A DNA stretch of 64,000 bases from Prosopocoilus inquinatus (lineage: Eukaryota > Arthropoda > Insecta > Coleoptera > Lucanidae). This document shows positions 33,386-47,919 of this stretch, piece by piece. The translations under genes and the position numbers were made by a program. The DNA is taken from the NCBI GenBank assembly GCA_036172665.1, contig JAYKNF010000018.1, positions 1,178,001 through 1,242,000 on the forward strand. Direction: 5' to 3'. The notes beneath the pieces were generated by a model. The model saw only the letters and a list, made by a program, of their open reading frames with translations, had not been told where the DNA came from and searched no databases. Every line of letters begins with the position of its first letter. Positions within the stretch are counted from its first letter, which is position 1.

Positions 33386-35410
33386 CGTGAGATACGAAGT
33401 TCTCGGACGCAGCAGAAGCTGGAAATAGTTTTAAACGAAACAACACGTATTAGCGTTGTTCCTGTGATGTATCTAATCGATCCTTACTCATATATCATGT
33501 TATTTGGCGTTTCGATGGACTCCAGTAGCTCTGATGTGAGATACGACGTTTTCGGACGCAGCAGAAGCTGGAAATAGTTTTAAAGGAAAGAACACGTATT
33601 AGCGTTGTTCCTGTGATGTATCTAATCGATCCTTACTCATCTATCATGTTATTTGACGTTTGGATGGACTCCAGTAAGTCTGATGTGAGATACAAAGTTT
33701 TTGGACGCAGCAGAAGCTGGAAATAGTTTTAAACGAAACAACACCTATTAGCGTTGTTCCTGTGCTGTATCTAATCGATCCTTACTCATATATCATGTTA
33801 TTTGGCGTTTCGATGGACTCCAGTAGCTCTGATGTGAGATACGACGTTTTCGGACGCAGCAGAAGCTGGAAATAGTTTTAAACGAAACAACACGCATTAG
33901 CGAAGTTCCTGTGATGCATCTAATCGATCCTTACTCATCTATCATGTTATTTGGCGTTTCGATGGACTCCAGTAACTTTGATGTGAGATACGAAGTTTTC
34001 GGACGCAGCTGAAGCTGGAAATAGTTTTAAATGAAACAACACGTATTAGCGTTGTTCCTGTGCTGTATCTAATCGATCCTTACTCATATATCATGTTATT
34101 TGGCGTTTCGATGGACTCCAGTAACCCTGACGTGAGATACGAAGTTCTCGGACGCAGCAGAAACTGGAAATAGTTTTAAACGAAACAACACGTATTAGCG
34201 TTGTTCCTGTGATGTATCTAATCGATCCTTACTCATCTATCATGTTATTTGACGTTTCGATGGACTCCAGTAACTCTAATGTGAGATACGAAATTTTCGG
34301 ACGCAGCAGAAGCTGGAAATAGTTTTAAACGAAACAACACGCATTAGCGTTGTTCCTGTGATGTATCTAATCGATCCTTACTTATCTATCATGTTATTTG
34401 ACGTTTGGATGGACTCCAGTAACCCTGACGTGAGATACGAAGTTCTCGGACGCAGCAGAAGCTGGAAATAGTTTTAAACGAAACAACACGTATTAACGTT
34501 GTTCCTGTGATGTATCTAATCGATCCTTACTCATCTATCATGTTATTTGACTTTTGGATGGACTCCAGTAACTCTGATGTGAGATACAAAGTTTTTGGAC
34601 GCAGCAGAATCTGGAAATAGTTTTGAACGAAACAACACGTATTACCGTTGTTCCTGTGATGTATCTAATCGATCCTTACTCATATATCATGTTATTTGGC
34701 GTTTCGATGGACTCCAGTAGCTCTGATGTGAGATACGACGTTTTCGGACGCAGCAGAAGCTGGAAATAGTTTTAAACGAAACAACACGCATTAGCGTTGT
34801 TCCTGTGATGCATCTAATCGATCCTTACTCATCTATCATGTTATTTGGCGTTTCGATGGACTCCAGTAACTCTAATGTGAGATACGAAATTTTCGGACGC
34901 AGAAGCAGCTGGAAATAGTTTGAAACGAAGCAACACATATTAGCGTTGTTCCTGTGATGTATCTAATCGATCCTTACTCATCTATCATGTTATTTGACGT
35001 TTGGACGGACTCCAGTAACTCTGATGAGAGATACAAAGTTCTCGGACGCAGTAGAAGCTGGAAATAGTTTTAAATGAAACAACACGTATTAGCGTTGTTC
35101 CTGTGATGTATCTAATCGATCCTTACTCATCTATCATGTTATTTGGCGTTTCGATGGACTCCAGTAACTCTAATGTGAGAAACGAAATTTTCGGACGCAG
35201 CAGAAGCTGGAAATAGTTTTAAATGAAACAACACGTATTAGCGTTGTTCCTGTGATGTATCTAATCCATCCTTACTCATCTATCATGTTATTTGGCGTTT
35301 CGATGGACTCCAGTAACTCTGATGAGAGACACAAAGTTTTTGGACGCAGCAGGAGCTGGAAATAGTTTTAAACGAAACAACAGGTATTAGCGTTGTTCCT
35401 GAGCTGTATC

Positions 35411-37408
35411 TAATCGATCCTTACTTAGCTACTATGTTATTTGACGTTTCGATGGACTCCAGTAACTCTAATGTGAGATACGAAATTTTCGGACGCAGCA
35501 GCATCTGGAAATAGTTTGAAACGAAACAACACATATTAGCGTTGTTCCTGTGATGTATCTAATCGATCCTTACTCATCTATCATGTTATTTGGCGTTTCG
35601 ATGGACTCCAGTAGCTCTGATGTGAGATACGACGTTTTCTGAGGCAGCAGAAGCTGGAAATAGTTTTAAACGAAACAACACGCATTAGCGTTGTTCCTGT
35701 GATGTATCTAATCGATCCTTACTCATCTATCATGTTATTTGGCGTTTCGATGAACTCCAGTAACTTTGATGTGAGATACAAAGTTTTTGGACGCAGCAGA
35801 AGCTGGAAATAGTTTTAAACGAAACAACACGTATTAGCGTTGTTCCTGTGCTGTATCTAATCGATCCTTACTCATCTATCATGTTATTTGACGTTTGGAC
35901 GGACTCCAGTAACTCTGATGAGAGATACAAAGTTCTCGGACGCAGTAGAAGCTGGAAATAGTTTTGAACGAAACAACACGTATTAGCGTTGTTCCTGTGA
36001 TGTATCTAAACGATCCTTACTTATCTAACATGTTATTTGACGTTTGGATGGACTCCAGTAAGTCTGATGTGAGATACAAAGTTTTTGGACGCAGCAGAAG
36101 CTGGAAATAGTTTTAAACGAAACAACACGTATTAGCGTTGTTCCTGTGCTGTATCTAATCGATCCTTACTCATATATCATGTTATTTGGCGTTTCGATGG
36201 ACTCCAGTAGCTCTGATGTGAGATACGACGTTTTCGGACGCAGCAGAAGCTGGAAATAGTTTTAAACGAAACAACACGCATTAGCGTTGTTCCTGTGATG
36301 TATCTAATCGATCCTTACTCATCTATCATGTTATTTGGCGTTTCGATGGACTCCAGTAACTTTGATGTGAGATACGAAGTTCTCGGACGCAGCTGAAGCT
36401 GGAAATAGTTTTAAATGAAACAACACGTATTAGCGTTGTTCCTGTGCTGTATCTAATCGATCCTTACTCATATATCATGTTATTTGGCGTTTCGATGGAC
36501 TCCAGTAACCCTGACGTGAGATACGAAGTTCTCGGACGCAGCTGAAGCTGGAAATAGTTTTAAATAAAACAACACGTATTAGCGTTGTTCCTGTGCTGTA
36601 TCTAATCGATCCTTACTCATATATCATGTTATTTGACGTTTCGATGGACTCCAGTAACTCTAATGTGAGATACGAAATTTTCGGACGTAGCAGAAGCTGG
36701 AAATAGTTTTAAACGAAACAACACGCATTAGCGTTGTTCCTGTGATGTATCTAATCGATCCTTACTTATCTATCATGTTATTTGACGTTTGGATGGACTC
36801 CAGTAACCCTGACGTGAGATACGAAGTTCTCGGACGCAGCAGAAGCTGGAAATAGTTTTAAACGAAACAACACGTATTAACGTTGTTCCTGTGATGTATC
36901 TAATCGATCCTTACTCATCTATCATGTTATTTGACTTTTGGATGGACTCCAGTAACTCTGATGTGAGATACAAAGTTTTTGGACGCAGCAGAAGCTGGAA
37001 ATAGTTTTGAACGAAACAACACGTATTACCGTTGTTCCTGTGATGTATCTAATCGATCCTTACTCATATATCATGTTATTTGGCGTTTCGATGGACTCCA
37101 GTAGCTCTGATGTGAGATACGACGTTTTCGGACGCAGCAGAAGCTGGAAATAGTTTTAAACGAAACAACACGCATTAGCGTTGTTCCTGTGATGCATCTA
37201 ATCGATCCTTACTCATCTATCATGTTATTTGGCGTTTCGATGGACTCCAGTAACTTTGATGAGAGATACAAAGTTCTCGGACGCAGTAGAAGCTGGAAAT
37301 AGTTTTGAACGAAACAACACGTATTAGCGTTGTTCCTGTGATGTATCTAAACGATCCTTACTTATCTAACATGTTATTTGACGTTTGGATGGACTCCAGT
37401 AAGTCTGA
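35411..37408. repeat. 2.0 kb block, second copy (inside the large duplication)
   Basis: The partner of 31388-33385. It lies inside 33382-45228 and so has a third copy near 49,864-51,861. The gacgtagcag mark near 36686 is also at 51,139. Confidence 0.87.
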
Positions 37409-38830
37409 TGTGAGATACAAAGTTTTTGGACTCAGCAGAAGCTGGAAATAGTTTTAAACGAAACAACACGTATTAGCGTTGTTCCTGTGCTGTATCTAAT
37501 CGATCCTTACTCATATATCATGTTATTTGGCGTTTCGATGGACGCCAGTAACTTTGATGTGAGATACGAAGTTCTCGGACGCAGCTGAAGCTGGAAATAG
37601 TTTTGAACGAAACAACACGTATTAGCGTTGTTCCTGTGATGCATCTAATCGATCCTTACTCATCTATCATGTTATTTGGCGTTTCGATGGACTCCAGTAA
37701 CTTTGATGAGAGATACAATGTTCTCGGACGCAGTAGAAGCTGGAAATAGTTTTGAACGAAACAACACGTATTAGCGTTGTTCCTGTGATGTATCTAAACG
37801 ATCCTTACTTATCTAACATGTTATTTGACGTTTGGATGGACTCCAGTAAGTCTGATGTGAGATACAAAGGTTTTGGACGCAGCAGGAGCTGGAAATAGTT
37901 TTAAACGAAACAACACGCATTAGCGTTGTTCCTGTGATGTATCTAATCGATCCTTACTCATCTATCATGTTATTTGACGTTTGGACGGACTCCAGTAACT
38001 CTGATGAGAGATACAAAGTTCTCGGACGCAGTAGAAGCTGGAAATAGTTTTGAACGAAACAACACGTATTAGCGTTGTTCCTGTGATGTATCTAAACGAT
38101 CCTTACTTAGCTACTATGTTATTTGACGTTTCGATGGACTCCAGTAACTCTAATGTGAGATACGAAATTTTCGGACGCAGCAGCAGCTGGAAATAGTTTG
38201 AAACGAAACAACACATATTAGCGTTCTTCCTGTGATGTATCTAATCGATCCTTACTCATCTATCATGTTATTTGACGTTTGGACGGACTCCAGTAACTCT
38301 GATGAGAGATACAAAGTTCTCGGACGCAGTAGAAGCTGGAAATAGTTTTGAACGAAACAACACGTATTAGCGTTGTTCCTGTGATGTATCTAAACGATCC
38401 TTACTTATCTAACATGTTATTTGACGTTTGGATGGACTCCAGTAACTCTGATGTGAGATACAAAATTTTTGGACGCAGCAGAAGCTGGAAATAGTTTTGA
38501 ACGAAACAACACGTATTAGCGTTGTTCCTGTGATGTATCTAATCGATCCTTACTTAGCTACTATGTTATTTGACGTTTCGATGGACTCCAGTAACTCTAA
38601 TGTGAGATACGAAATTTTCGGAAGCAGCAGAAGCTGGAAATAGTTTTAAACGAAACAACACGCATTAGCGTTATTCCTGTGATATATCTAATCGATCCTT
38701 ACTCATCTATCATGTTATTTGGCGTTTCGATGGACTCCAGTAACTTTGATGTGAGATACGAAGTTCTCGGACGCAGCTGAAGCTGGAAATAGTTTTAAAT
38801 GAAACAACACGTATTAGCGTTGTTCCTGTG
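37341..38830. repeat. H10 higher-order repeat, copy 3
   Basis: Same ten-unit order. Private or near-private changes are acaatgttctc in unit 3 and acaaaatttttgg in unit 8, both also in copy 6 at 51794, its 14,453-bp partner. Unit 4 has acaaaggttttgg, the branch seen in all right-hand copies. Confidence 0.9.
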
Positions 38831-39724
38831 ATGTATCTAATCCATCCTTACTCATCTATCATGTTATTTGGCGTTTCGATGGACACCAGTAACTCTGATG
38901 AGAGACACAAAGTTTTTGGACGCAGCAGGAGCTGGAAATAGTTTTAAACGAAACAATAGGTATTAGCGTTGTTCCTGAGCTGTATCTAATCGATCCTTAC
39001 TAATATATCATGTTATTTGGCGTTTCGATGGACTCCAGTAGCTCTGATGTGAGATACGACGTTTTCGGACGCAGCAGAAGCTGGAAATAGTTTTAAACGA
39101 AAGAACACGTATTAGCGTTGTTCCTGTGATGTATCTAATCGATCCTTACTCATCTATCATGTTATTTGACGTTTGGATGGACTCCAGTAACTCTGATGAG
39201 AGACACAAAGATTTCGGACGCAGCAGAAGCTGGAAATAGTTTTGAACGAAACAACACGTATTAGCGTTGTTCCTGTGATGTATCTAATCGATCCTTACTC
39301 ATCTATCATGTTATTTGACGTTTCGATGGACTCCAGTAGCTCTGATGTGAGATACGACGTTTTCTGAGGCAGCAGAAGCTGGAAATAGTTTTAAACGAAA
39401 CAACACGCATTAGCGTTGTTCCTGTGATGTATCTAATCGATAATTACTCATTTATCATGTTATTTGGCGTTTCGATCTACTCCAGTAACTTAGATGTGAG
39501 ATACGAAGTTCTCGGACGCAGCTGAAGCTAGAAATAGTTTTAAACGAAACAACACGCATTAGCGTTGTTCCTGTGTAGTATCTAATCGATCCTTACTTAT
39601 CTATCATGTTATTTGACATTTCGATGGACTCCAGTAGCTCTGATGTGATATACGACGTTTTCGGACGCAGCAGCAGCTGGAAATAGTTTTAAACGAAACA
39701 ACACATATTAGCGTTGTTCCTGTG

Positions 39725-40469
39725 ATGTATCTAATCGATCCTTACTTAGCTACTATGTTATTTGACGTTTCGATGGACTCCAGTAACTCTAATGTGAGAT
39801 ACGAAATTTTCGGACGCAGCAGCAGCTGGAAATAGTTTGAAACGAAACAACACATATTAGCGTTCTTCCTGTGATGTATCTAATCGATCCTTACTCATCT
39901 ATCATGTTATTTGACGTTTGGACGGACTCCAGTAACTCTGATGAGAGATACAAAGTTCTCGGACGCAGTAGAAGCTGGAAATAGTTTTGAACGAAACAAC
40001 ACGTATTAGCGTTGTTCCTGTGATGTATCTAAACGATCCTTACTTATCTAACATGTTATTTGACGTTTGGATGGACTCCAGTAACTCTGATGTGAGATAC
40101 AAAGTTTTTGGACGCAGCAGAAGCTGGAAATAGTTTTGAACGAAACAACACGTATTAGCGTTGTTCCTGTGATGTATCTAATCGATCCTTACTTAGCTAC
40201 TATGTTATTTGACGTTTCGATGGACTCCAGTAACTCTAATGTGAGATACGAAATTTTCGGAAGCAGCAGAAACTGGAAATAGTTTTAAACGAAACAACAC
40301 GCATTAGCGTTATTCCTGTGATATATCTAATCGATCCTTACTCATCTATCATGTTATTTGGCGTTTCGATGGACTCCAGTAACTTTGATGTGAGATACGA
40401 AGTTCTCGGACGCAGCTGAAGCTGGAAATAGTTTTAAATGAAACAACACGTATTAGCGTTGTTCCTGTG
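39725..40469. repeat. Partial H10 (units 6-10), first copy
   Basis: Five units TAA (gcgttcttcc), GAG, CTG, TAA (ggaagcagcag, agaaactgg), TTT (atatatc) match the end of H10. They are entered directly from the TAG unit at 39576 rather than from H10 unit 5, so this is a recombinant junction. Confidence 0.85.
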
Positions 40470-42406
40470 ATGTATCTAAACGATCCTTACTTATCTAACA
40501 TGTTATTTGACGTTTGGATGGACTCCAGTAAGTCTGATGTGAGATACAAAGATTTTGGACGCAGCAGGAGCTGGAAATAGTTTTAAACGAAACAACACGC
40601 ATTAGCGTTGTTCCTGTGATGTATCTAATCGATCCTTACTTATCTATCATGTTATTTGACGTTTGGATGGACTCCAGTAACCCTGACGTGAGATACGAAT
40701 TTCTCGGACGCAGCAGAAGCTGGAAATAGTTTTAAACGAAACAACACGCATTAGAGTTGTTCCTGTGATGTATCTAATCGATCCTTACTCATCTATCATG
40801 TTATTTGGCGTTTCGATGGACTCCAGTAACTTTGATGTGAGATACGAAGTTCTCGGACGCAGCTGAAGCTGGAAATAGTTTTAAATGAAACAACACGTAT
40901 TAGCGTTGTTCCTGTGATGTATCTAAACGATCCTTACTTATCTATCATGTTATTTGACGTTTGGATGGACTCCAGTAACCCTGACGTGAGATACGAATTT
41001 CTCGGACGCAGCAGAAGCTGGAAATAGTTTTAAACGAAACAACACGCATTAGCGTTGTTCCTGTGATGTATCTAATCGATCCTTACTCATCTATCATGTT
41101 ATTTGGCGTTTCGATGGACTCCAGTAACTTTGATGTGAGATACAAAGTTCTCGGACGCAGTAGAAGCTGGAAATAGTTTTGAACGAAACAACACGTATTA
41201 GCGTTGTTCCTGTGATGTATCTAAACGATCCTTACTTATCTAACATGTTATTTGACGTTTGGATGGACTCCAGTAAGTCTGATGTGAGATACAAAGTTTT
41301 TGGACGCAGCAGAAGCTGGAAATAGTTTTAAACGAAACAACACGTATTAGCGTTGTTCCTGTGCTGTATCTAATCGATCCTTACTCATATATCATGTTAT
41401 TTGGCGTTTCGATGGACTCCAGTAGCTCTGATGTGAGATACGACGTTTTCGGACGCAGCAGAAGCTGGAAATAGTTTTAAACGAAACAACACGCATTAGC
41501 GTTGTTCCTGTGCTGTATCTAATCGATCCTTACTCATATATCATGTTATTTGACGTTTCGATGGACTCCAGTAACTCTAATGTGAGATACGAAGTTCTCG
41601 GACGCAGCTGAAGCTGGAAATAGTTTTAAATGAAACAACACGTATTAGCGTTGTTCCTGTGCTGTATCTAATCGATCCTTACTCATATATCATGTTATTT
41701 GACGTTTCGATGGACTCCAGTAACTCTAATGTGAGATACGAAATTTTCGGACGCAGCAGAAGCTGGAAATAGTTTTAAACGAAACAACACGCATTAGCGT
41801 TGTTCCTGTGATGTATCTAATCGATCCTTACTTATCTATCATGTTATTTGACGTTTGGATGGACTCCAGTAACCCTGACGTGAGATACGAAGTTCTCGGA
41901 CGCAGCAGAAGCTGGAAATAGTTTTAAACGAAACAACACGTATTAACGTTGTTCCTGTGATGTATCTAATCGATCCTTACTCATCTATCATGTTATTTGA
42001 CTTTTGGATGGACTCCAGTAACTCTGATGTGAGATACAATGTTTTTGGACGCAGCAGAAGCTGGAAATAGTTTTGAACGAAACAACACGTATTACCGTTG
42101 TTCCTGTGATGTATCTAATCGATCCTTACTCATATATCATGTTATATGGCGTTTCGATGGACTCCAGTAGCTCTGATGTGAGATACGACGTTTTCGGACG
42201 CAGCAGAAGCTGGAAATAGTTTTAAACGAAACAACACGCATTAGCGTTGTTCCTGTGATGCATCTAATCGATCCTTACTCATCTATCATGTTATTTGGCG
42301 TTTCGATGGACTCCAGTAACTTTGATGAGAGATACAAAGTTCTCGGACGCAGTAGAAGCTGGAAATAGTTTTGAACGAAACAACACGTATTAGCGTTGTT
42401 CCTGTG

Positions 42407-43896
42407 ATGTATCTAAACGATCCTTACTTATCTAACATGTTATTTGACGTTTGGATGGACTCCAGTAAGTCTGATGTGAGATACAAAGTTTTTGGACTCA
42501 GCAGAAGCTGGAAATAGTTTTAAACGAAACAACACGTATTAGCGTTGTTCCTGTGCTGTATCTAATCGATCCTTACTCATATATCATGTTATTTGGCGTT
42601 TCGATGGACGCCAGTAACTTTGATGTGAGATACGAAGTTCTCGGACGCAGCTGAAGCTGGAAATAGTTTTGAACGAAACAACACGTATTAGCGTTGTTCC
42701 TGTGATGCATCTAATCGATCCTTACTCATCTATCATGTTATTTGGCGTTTCGATGGACTCCAGTAACTTTGATGAGAGATACAAAGTTCTCGGACGCAGT
42801 AGAAGCTGGAAATAGTTTTGAACGAAACAACACGTATTAGCGTTGTTCCTGTGATGTATCTAAACGATCCTTACTTATCTAACATGTTATTTGACGTTTG
42901 GATGGACTCCAGTAAGTCTGATGTGAGATACAAAGGTTTTGGACGCAGCAGGAGCTGGAAATAGTTTTAAACGAAACAACACGCATTAGCGTTGTTCCTG
43001 TGATGTATCTAATCGATCCTTGCTCATCTATCATGTTATTTGACGTTTGGACGGACTCCAGTAACTCTGATGAGAGATACAAAGTTCTCGGACGCAGTAG
43101 AAGCTGGAAATAGTTTTGAACGAAACAACACGTATTAGCGTTGTTCCTGTGATGTATCTAAACGATCCTTACTTAGCTACTATGTTATTTGACGTTTCGA
43201 TGGACTCCAGTAACTCTAATGTGAGATACGAAATTTTCGGACGCAGCAGCAGCTGGAAATAGTTTGAAACGAAACAACACATATTAGCGTTCTTCCTGTG
43301 ATGTATCTAATCGATCCTTACTCATCTATTATGTTATTTGACGTTTGGACGGACTCCAGTAACTCTGATGAGAGATACAAAGTTCTCGGACGCAGTAGAA
43401 GCTGGAAATAGTTTTGAACGAAACAACACGTATTAGCGTTGTTCCTGTGATGTATCTAAACGATCCTTACTTATCTAACATGTTATTTGACGTTTGGATG
43501 GACTCCAGTAACTCTGATGTGAGATACAAAGTTTTTGGACGCAGCAGAAGCTGGAAATAGTTTTGAACGAAACAACACGTATTAGCGTTGTTCCTGTGAT
43601 GTATCTAATCGATCCTTACTTAGCTACTATGTTATTTGACGTTTCGATGGACTCCAGTAACTCTAATGTGAGATACGAAATTTTCGGAAGCAGCAGAAGC
43701 TGGAAATAGTTTTAAACGAAACAACACGCATTAGCGTTGTTCCTGTGATGTATCTAATCGATCCTTACTTATCTATCATGTTATTTGACGTTTGGATGGA
43801 CTCCAGTAACCCTGACGTGAGATACGAAGTTCTCGGACGCAGCAGAACCTGGAAATAGTTTTGAACGAAACAACACGTATTAGCGTTGTTCCTGTG
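42407..43896. repeat. H10 higher-order repeat, copy 4 (tandem pair)
   Basis: Same order, but the tenth unit is a CCC unit ending agaacctgg instead of the usual TTT unit. It is followed directly by copy 5 in the same phase, so 42407-45386 is a true tandem higher-order repeat with period 1490. It carries ccttgctcatc in unit 5 and ctattatg in unit 7. Confidence 0.9.
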
Positions 43897-46420
43897 ATGT
43901 ATCTAAACGATCCTTACTTATCTAACATGTTATTTGACGTTTGGATGGACTCCAGTAAGTCTGATGTGAGATACAAAGTTTTTGGACTCAGCAGAAGCTG
44001 GAAATAGTTTTAAACGAAACAACACGTATTAGCGTTGTTCCTGTGCTGTATCTAATCGATCCTTACTCATATATCATGTTATTTGGCGTTTCGATGGACG
44101 CCAGTAACTTTGATGTGAGATACGAAGTTCTCGGACGCAGCTGAAGCTGGAAATTGTTTTGAACGAAACAACACGTATTAGCGTTGTTCCTGTGATGCAT
44201 CTAATCGATCCTTACTCATCTATCATGTTATTTGGCGTTTCGATGGACTCCAGTAACTTTGATGAGAGATACAAAGTTCTCGGACGCAGTAGAAGCTGGA
44301 AATAGTTTTGAACGAAACAACACGTATTAGCGTTGTTCCTGTGATGTATCTAAACGATCCTTACTTATCTAACATGTTATTTGACGTTTGGATGGACTCC
44401 AGTAAGTCTGATGTGAGATACAAAGGTTTTGGACGCAGCAGGAGCTGGAAATAGTTTTAAACGAAACAACACGCATTAGCGTTGTTCCTGTGATGTATCT
44501 AATCGATCCTTGCTCATCTATCATGTTATTTGACGTTTGGACGGACTCCAGTAACTCTGATGAGAGATACAAAGTTCTCGGACGCAGTAGAAGCTGGAAA
44601 TAGTTTTGAACGAAACAACACGTATTAGCGTTGTTCCTGTGATGTATCTAAACGATCCTTACTTAGCTACTATGTTATTTGAAGTTTCGATGGACTCCAG
44701 TAACTCTAATGTGAGATACGAAATTTTCGGACGCAGCAGCAGCTGGAAATAGTTTGAAACGAAACAACACATATTAGCGTTCTTCCTGTGATGTATCTAA
44801 TCGATCCTTACTCATCTATCATGTTATTTGACGTTTGGACGGACTCCAGTAACTCTGATGAGAGATACAAAGTTCTCGGACGCAGTAGAAGCTGGAAATA
44901 GTTTTGAACGAAACAACACGTATTAGCGTTGTTCCTGTGATGTATCTAAACGATCCTTACTTATCTAACATGTTATTTGACGTTTGGATGGACTCCAGTA
45001 ACTCTGATGTGAGATACAAAGTTTTTGGACGCAGCAGAAGCTGGAAATAGTTTTGAACGAAACAACACGTATTAGCGTTGTTCCTGTGATGTATCTAATC
45101 GATCCTTACTTAGCTACTATGTTATTTGACGTTTCGATGGACTCCAGTAACTCTAATGTGAGATACGAAATTTTCGGAAGCAGCAGAAGCTGGAAATAGT
45201 TTTAAACGAAACAACACGCATTAGCGTTATTCCTGTGATATATCTAATCGATCCTTACTCATCTATCATGTTATTTGGCGTTTCGATGGACTCCAGTAAC
45301 TTTGATGTGAGATACGAAGTTCTCGGACGCAGCTGAAGCTGGAAATAGTTTTAAATGAAACAACACGTATTAGCGTTGTTCCTGTGATGTATCTAAACGA
45401 TCCTTACTTATCTAACATGTTATTTGACGTTTGGATGGACTCCAGTAAGTCTGATGTGAGATACAAAGATTTTGGACGCAGCAGGAGCTGGAAATAGTTT
45501 TAAACGAAACAACACGCATTAGCGTTGTTCCTGTGATGTATCTAATCGATCCTTACTTATCTATCATGTTATTTGACGTTTGGATGGACTCCAGTAACCC
45601 TGACGTGAGATACGAAGTTCTCGGACGCAGCAGAAGCTGGAAATAGTTTTAAACGAAACAACACGCATTAGCGTTGTTCCTGTGATGTATCTAATCGATC
45701 CTTACTCATCTATCATGTTATTTGATGTTTCGTTGGACTCCAGTAACTCTAATGTGAGATACGAAATTTTCGGACGCAGCAGAAGCTGAAAATAGTTTTA
45801 AACGAAACAACACGCATTAGCGTTGTTCCTGTGATGTATCTAATCGATCCTTACTTATCTATCATGTTATTTGACGTTTGGATGGACTCCAGTAACCCTG
45901 ACGTGAGATACGAAGTTCTCGGACGCAGCAGAATCTGGAAATAACTTTAAACGAAACAACACGCATTGGCGTTGTTCCTGTCATGTATCTAATCGATCCT
46001 TACTCATCTATCGTGTTATTTGACGTTTGGATGGACTCCAGTAACCCTGACGTGATATACGAAGTTCTCGGACGCAGCAGAAGCTGGAAATAGTTTTAAA
46101 CGAAACAACACGCATTAGCGTTGTTCCTGTGATGTATCTAATCGATCCTTACTCATCTATCATGTTATTTGGCGTTTCGATCTACTCCAGTAACTTAGAT
46201 GTGAGATACGAAGTTCTCGGACGCAGCTGAAGCTAGAAATAGTTTTAAACGAAACAACACGCATTAGCGTTGTTCCTGTGTAGTATCTAATCGATCCTTA
46301 CTTATCTATCCTGTTATTTGACATTTCGATGGACTCCAGTAGCTCTGATGTGATATACGACCTTTTCGGACGCAGCAGCAGCTGGAAATAGTTTTAAACG
46401 AAACCACACATATTAGCGTT
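42770..46420. repeat. 3.65 kb block repeated at the right edge, first copy
   Basis: Matches 60350-64000 at a constant offset of 17,580 bp. It includes the tandem H10 pair and the gatgtttcgttgg, gtcatg, gatctactcc and TAG units. The left limit is set by aacttt (42769) against aactct (60349). The right limit is only the window edge. Confidence 0.92.
43897..45386. repeat. H10 higher-order repeat, copy 5 (tandem pair)
   Basis: Second member of the tandem pair. Unit 2 has the private change aaattgtttt near 44154 and unit 6 has gaagtttcg near 44681. The tenth unit is TTT with the atatatc start. The exact switch from copy 4 lies at 43851-43863, inside gctggaaatagtttt. Confidence 0.9.
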
Positions 46421-47834
46421 GTTCCTGTGATGTATCTAATCGATCCTTACTTAGCTACTATGTTATTTGACATTTCGATGGACTCCAGTAACTCTATTGT
46501 GAGATACGAAATTTTCGGACGCAGCAGAAGCTGGAAATAGTTTTAAACGAAACAACACGTATTAGCGTTGTTCCTGTGATGTATCTAATCGATCCTTACT
46601 CATCTATCATGTTATTTGACGTTTGGACGGACTCCAGTATCTCTGATGAGAGATACAAAGTTCTCGGACGCAGTAGAAGCTGGAAATAGTTTTGAACGAA
46701 ACAACACGTATTAGCGTTGTTCCTGTGATGTATCTAAACGATCCTTACTTATCTAACATGTTATTTGGCGTTTCGATGGACTCCAGTAACTTTGATGTGA
46801 GATACGAAGTTCTCGGACGCAGCTGAAGCTGGAAATAGTTTTAAATGAAACAACACGTATTAGCGTTGTTCCTGTGATGTATCTAATCGATCCTTACTCA
46901 TCTATCATGTTATTTGACGTTTCGATGGACTCCAGTAACTTTGATGTGAGATACGAAGTTCTCGGACGCAGCTGAAGCTGGAAATAGTTTTAAATGAAAC
47001 AACACCTATTAGCGTTGTTCCTGTGCTGTATCTAATCGATCCTTACTCATATATCACGTTATTTGGCGTTTCGATGGACTCCAGTAGCTCTGATGTGAGA
47101 TACGACGTTTTCGGACGCAGCAGAAGCTGGAAGTAGTTTTAAACGAAACAACACGCATTAGCGTTGTTCCTGTGATGTATCTAATCGATCCTTACTCATC
47201 TATCATGTTATTTGGCGTTTCGATGGACTCCAGTAACCCTGACGTGAGATACGAAGTTCTCGGACGCAGCAGAAGCTGGAAATAGTTTTAAACGAAACAA
47301 CACGTATTAGCGTTGTTCCTGTGATGTATCTAATCGATCCTTACTCATCTATCATGTTATTTGGCGTTTCGATGGACTCCAGTAGCTCTGATGTGAGATA
47401 CGACGTTTTCTGAGGCAGCAGAAGCTGGAAATAGTTTTAAACGAAACAACACGCATTAGCGTTGTTCCTGTGATGTATCTAATCGATCCTTACTCATCTA
47501 TCATGTTATTTGGCGTTTCGATGGACTCCAGTAACTTTGATGTGAGATACAAAGTTTTTGGACGCAGCAGAAGCTGGAAATAGTTTTAAAGGAAACAACA
47601 CGTATTAGCGTTGTTCCTGTGCTGCATCTAATCGATCCTTACTCATATATCACGTTATTTGGCGTTTCGATGGACTCCAGTAGCTCTGATGTGAGATACG
47701 ACGTTTTCGGACGCAGCAGAAGCTGGAAGTAGTTTTAAACGAAACAACACGCATTAGCGTTGTTCCTGTGATGTATCTAATCGATCCTTACTCATCTATC
47801 ATGTTATTTGGCGTTTCGATGGACTCCAGTAACC
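45229..47834. repeat. Satellite segment between the 11.8 kb copies
   Basis: Ordinary units in runs. The part up to 46420 repeats at 62809-64000. The part after it includes TAA, GAG, TTT, GCT, CCC and GAGG units and a local 4-unit duplication. Rare marks are gatgtttcgttgg, ctatcctgtt, aaaccacac and tatatcacg. No unique sequence. Confidence 0.82.
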
Positions 47835-47919
47835 CTGACGTGAGATACGAAGTTCTCGGACGCAGCAGAAGCTGGAAATAGTTTTAAACGAAACAACACG
47901 TATTAGCGTTGTTCCTGTG
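47026..47919. repeat. Four-unit tandem duplication (596 bp period)
   Basis: The units GCT (atatcacgtt, ggaagtagtt), CCC, GAGG, TTT/CTG hybrid are followed by GCT and CCC again with the same rare changes at an offset of 596 bp (4 units), so about one and a half copies are present. The second GCT unit differs by starting ctgcatc. Confidence 0.85.

Larger units (their letters stand above)
33382..45228. repeat. 11.8 kb near-identical block, first copy
   Basis: Matches 47835-59679 with a constant offset of 14,453 bp, exactly 97 units, until a 2-bp deletion in the second copy. By eye I found only a handful of differences, such as gaagttttcgg/gaagttctcgg (33,99x), gcagcatctgg/gcagcagctgg, cgataatta/cgatcctta (39,44x), ttcctgtg/ttcccgtg (37,03x), agaagctgg/agaaactgg (50,55x) and ctccagt/ctacagt (58,70x). 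The left boundary is confined to 33382-33385 in a hybrid unit that changes from AAG to CCC. It contains H10 copies 3 to 5. Confidence 0.92.

Noticed and set aside
42879..43082. A 67-codon minus-strand frame, repeated near-identically at 44369, 57332, 58820, 60459 and 61949
   Set aside because: The repetition comes from the H10 higher-order repeat, not from selection on a protein. It starts and stops within satellite landmarks and has no homology I recognise.
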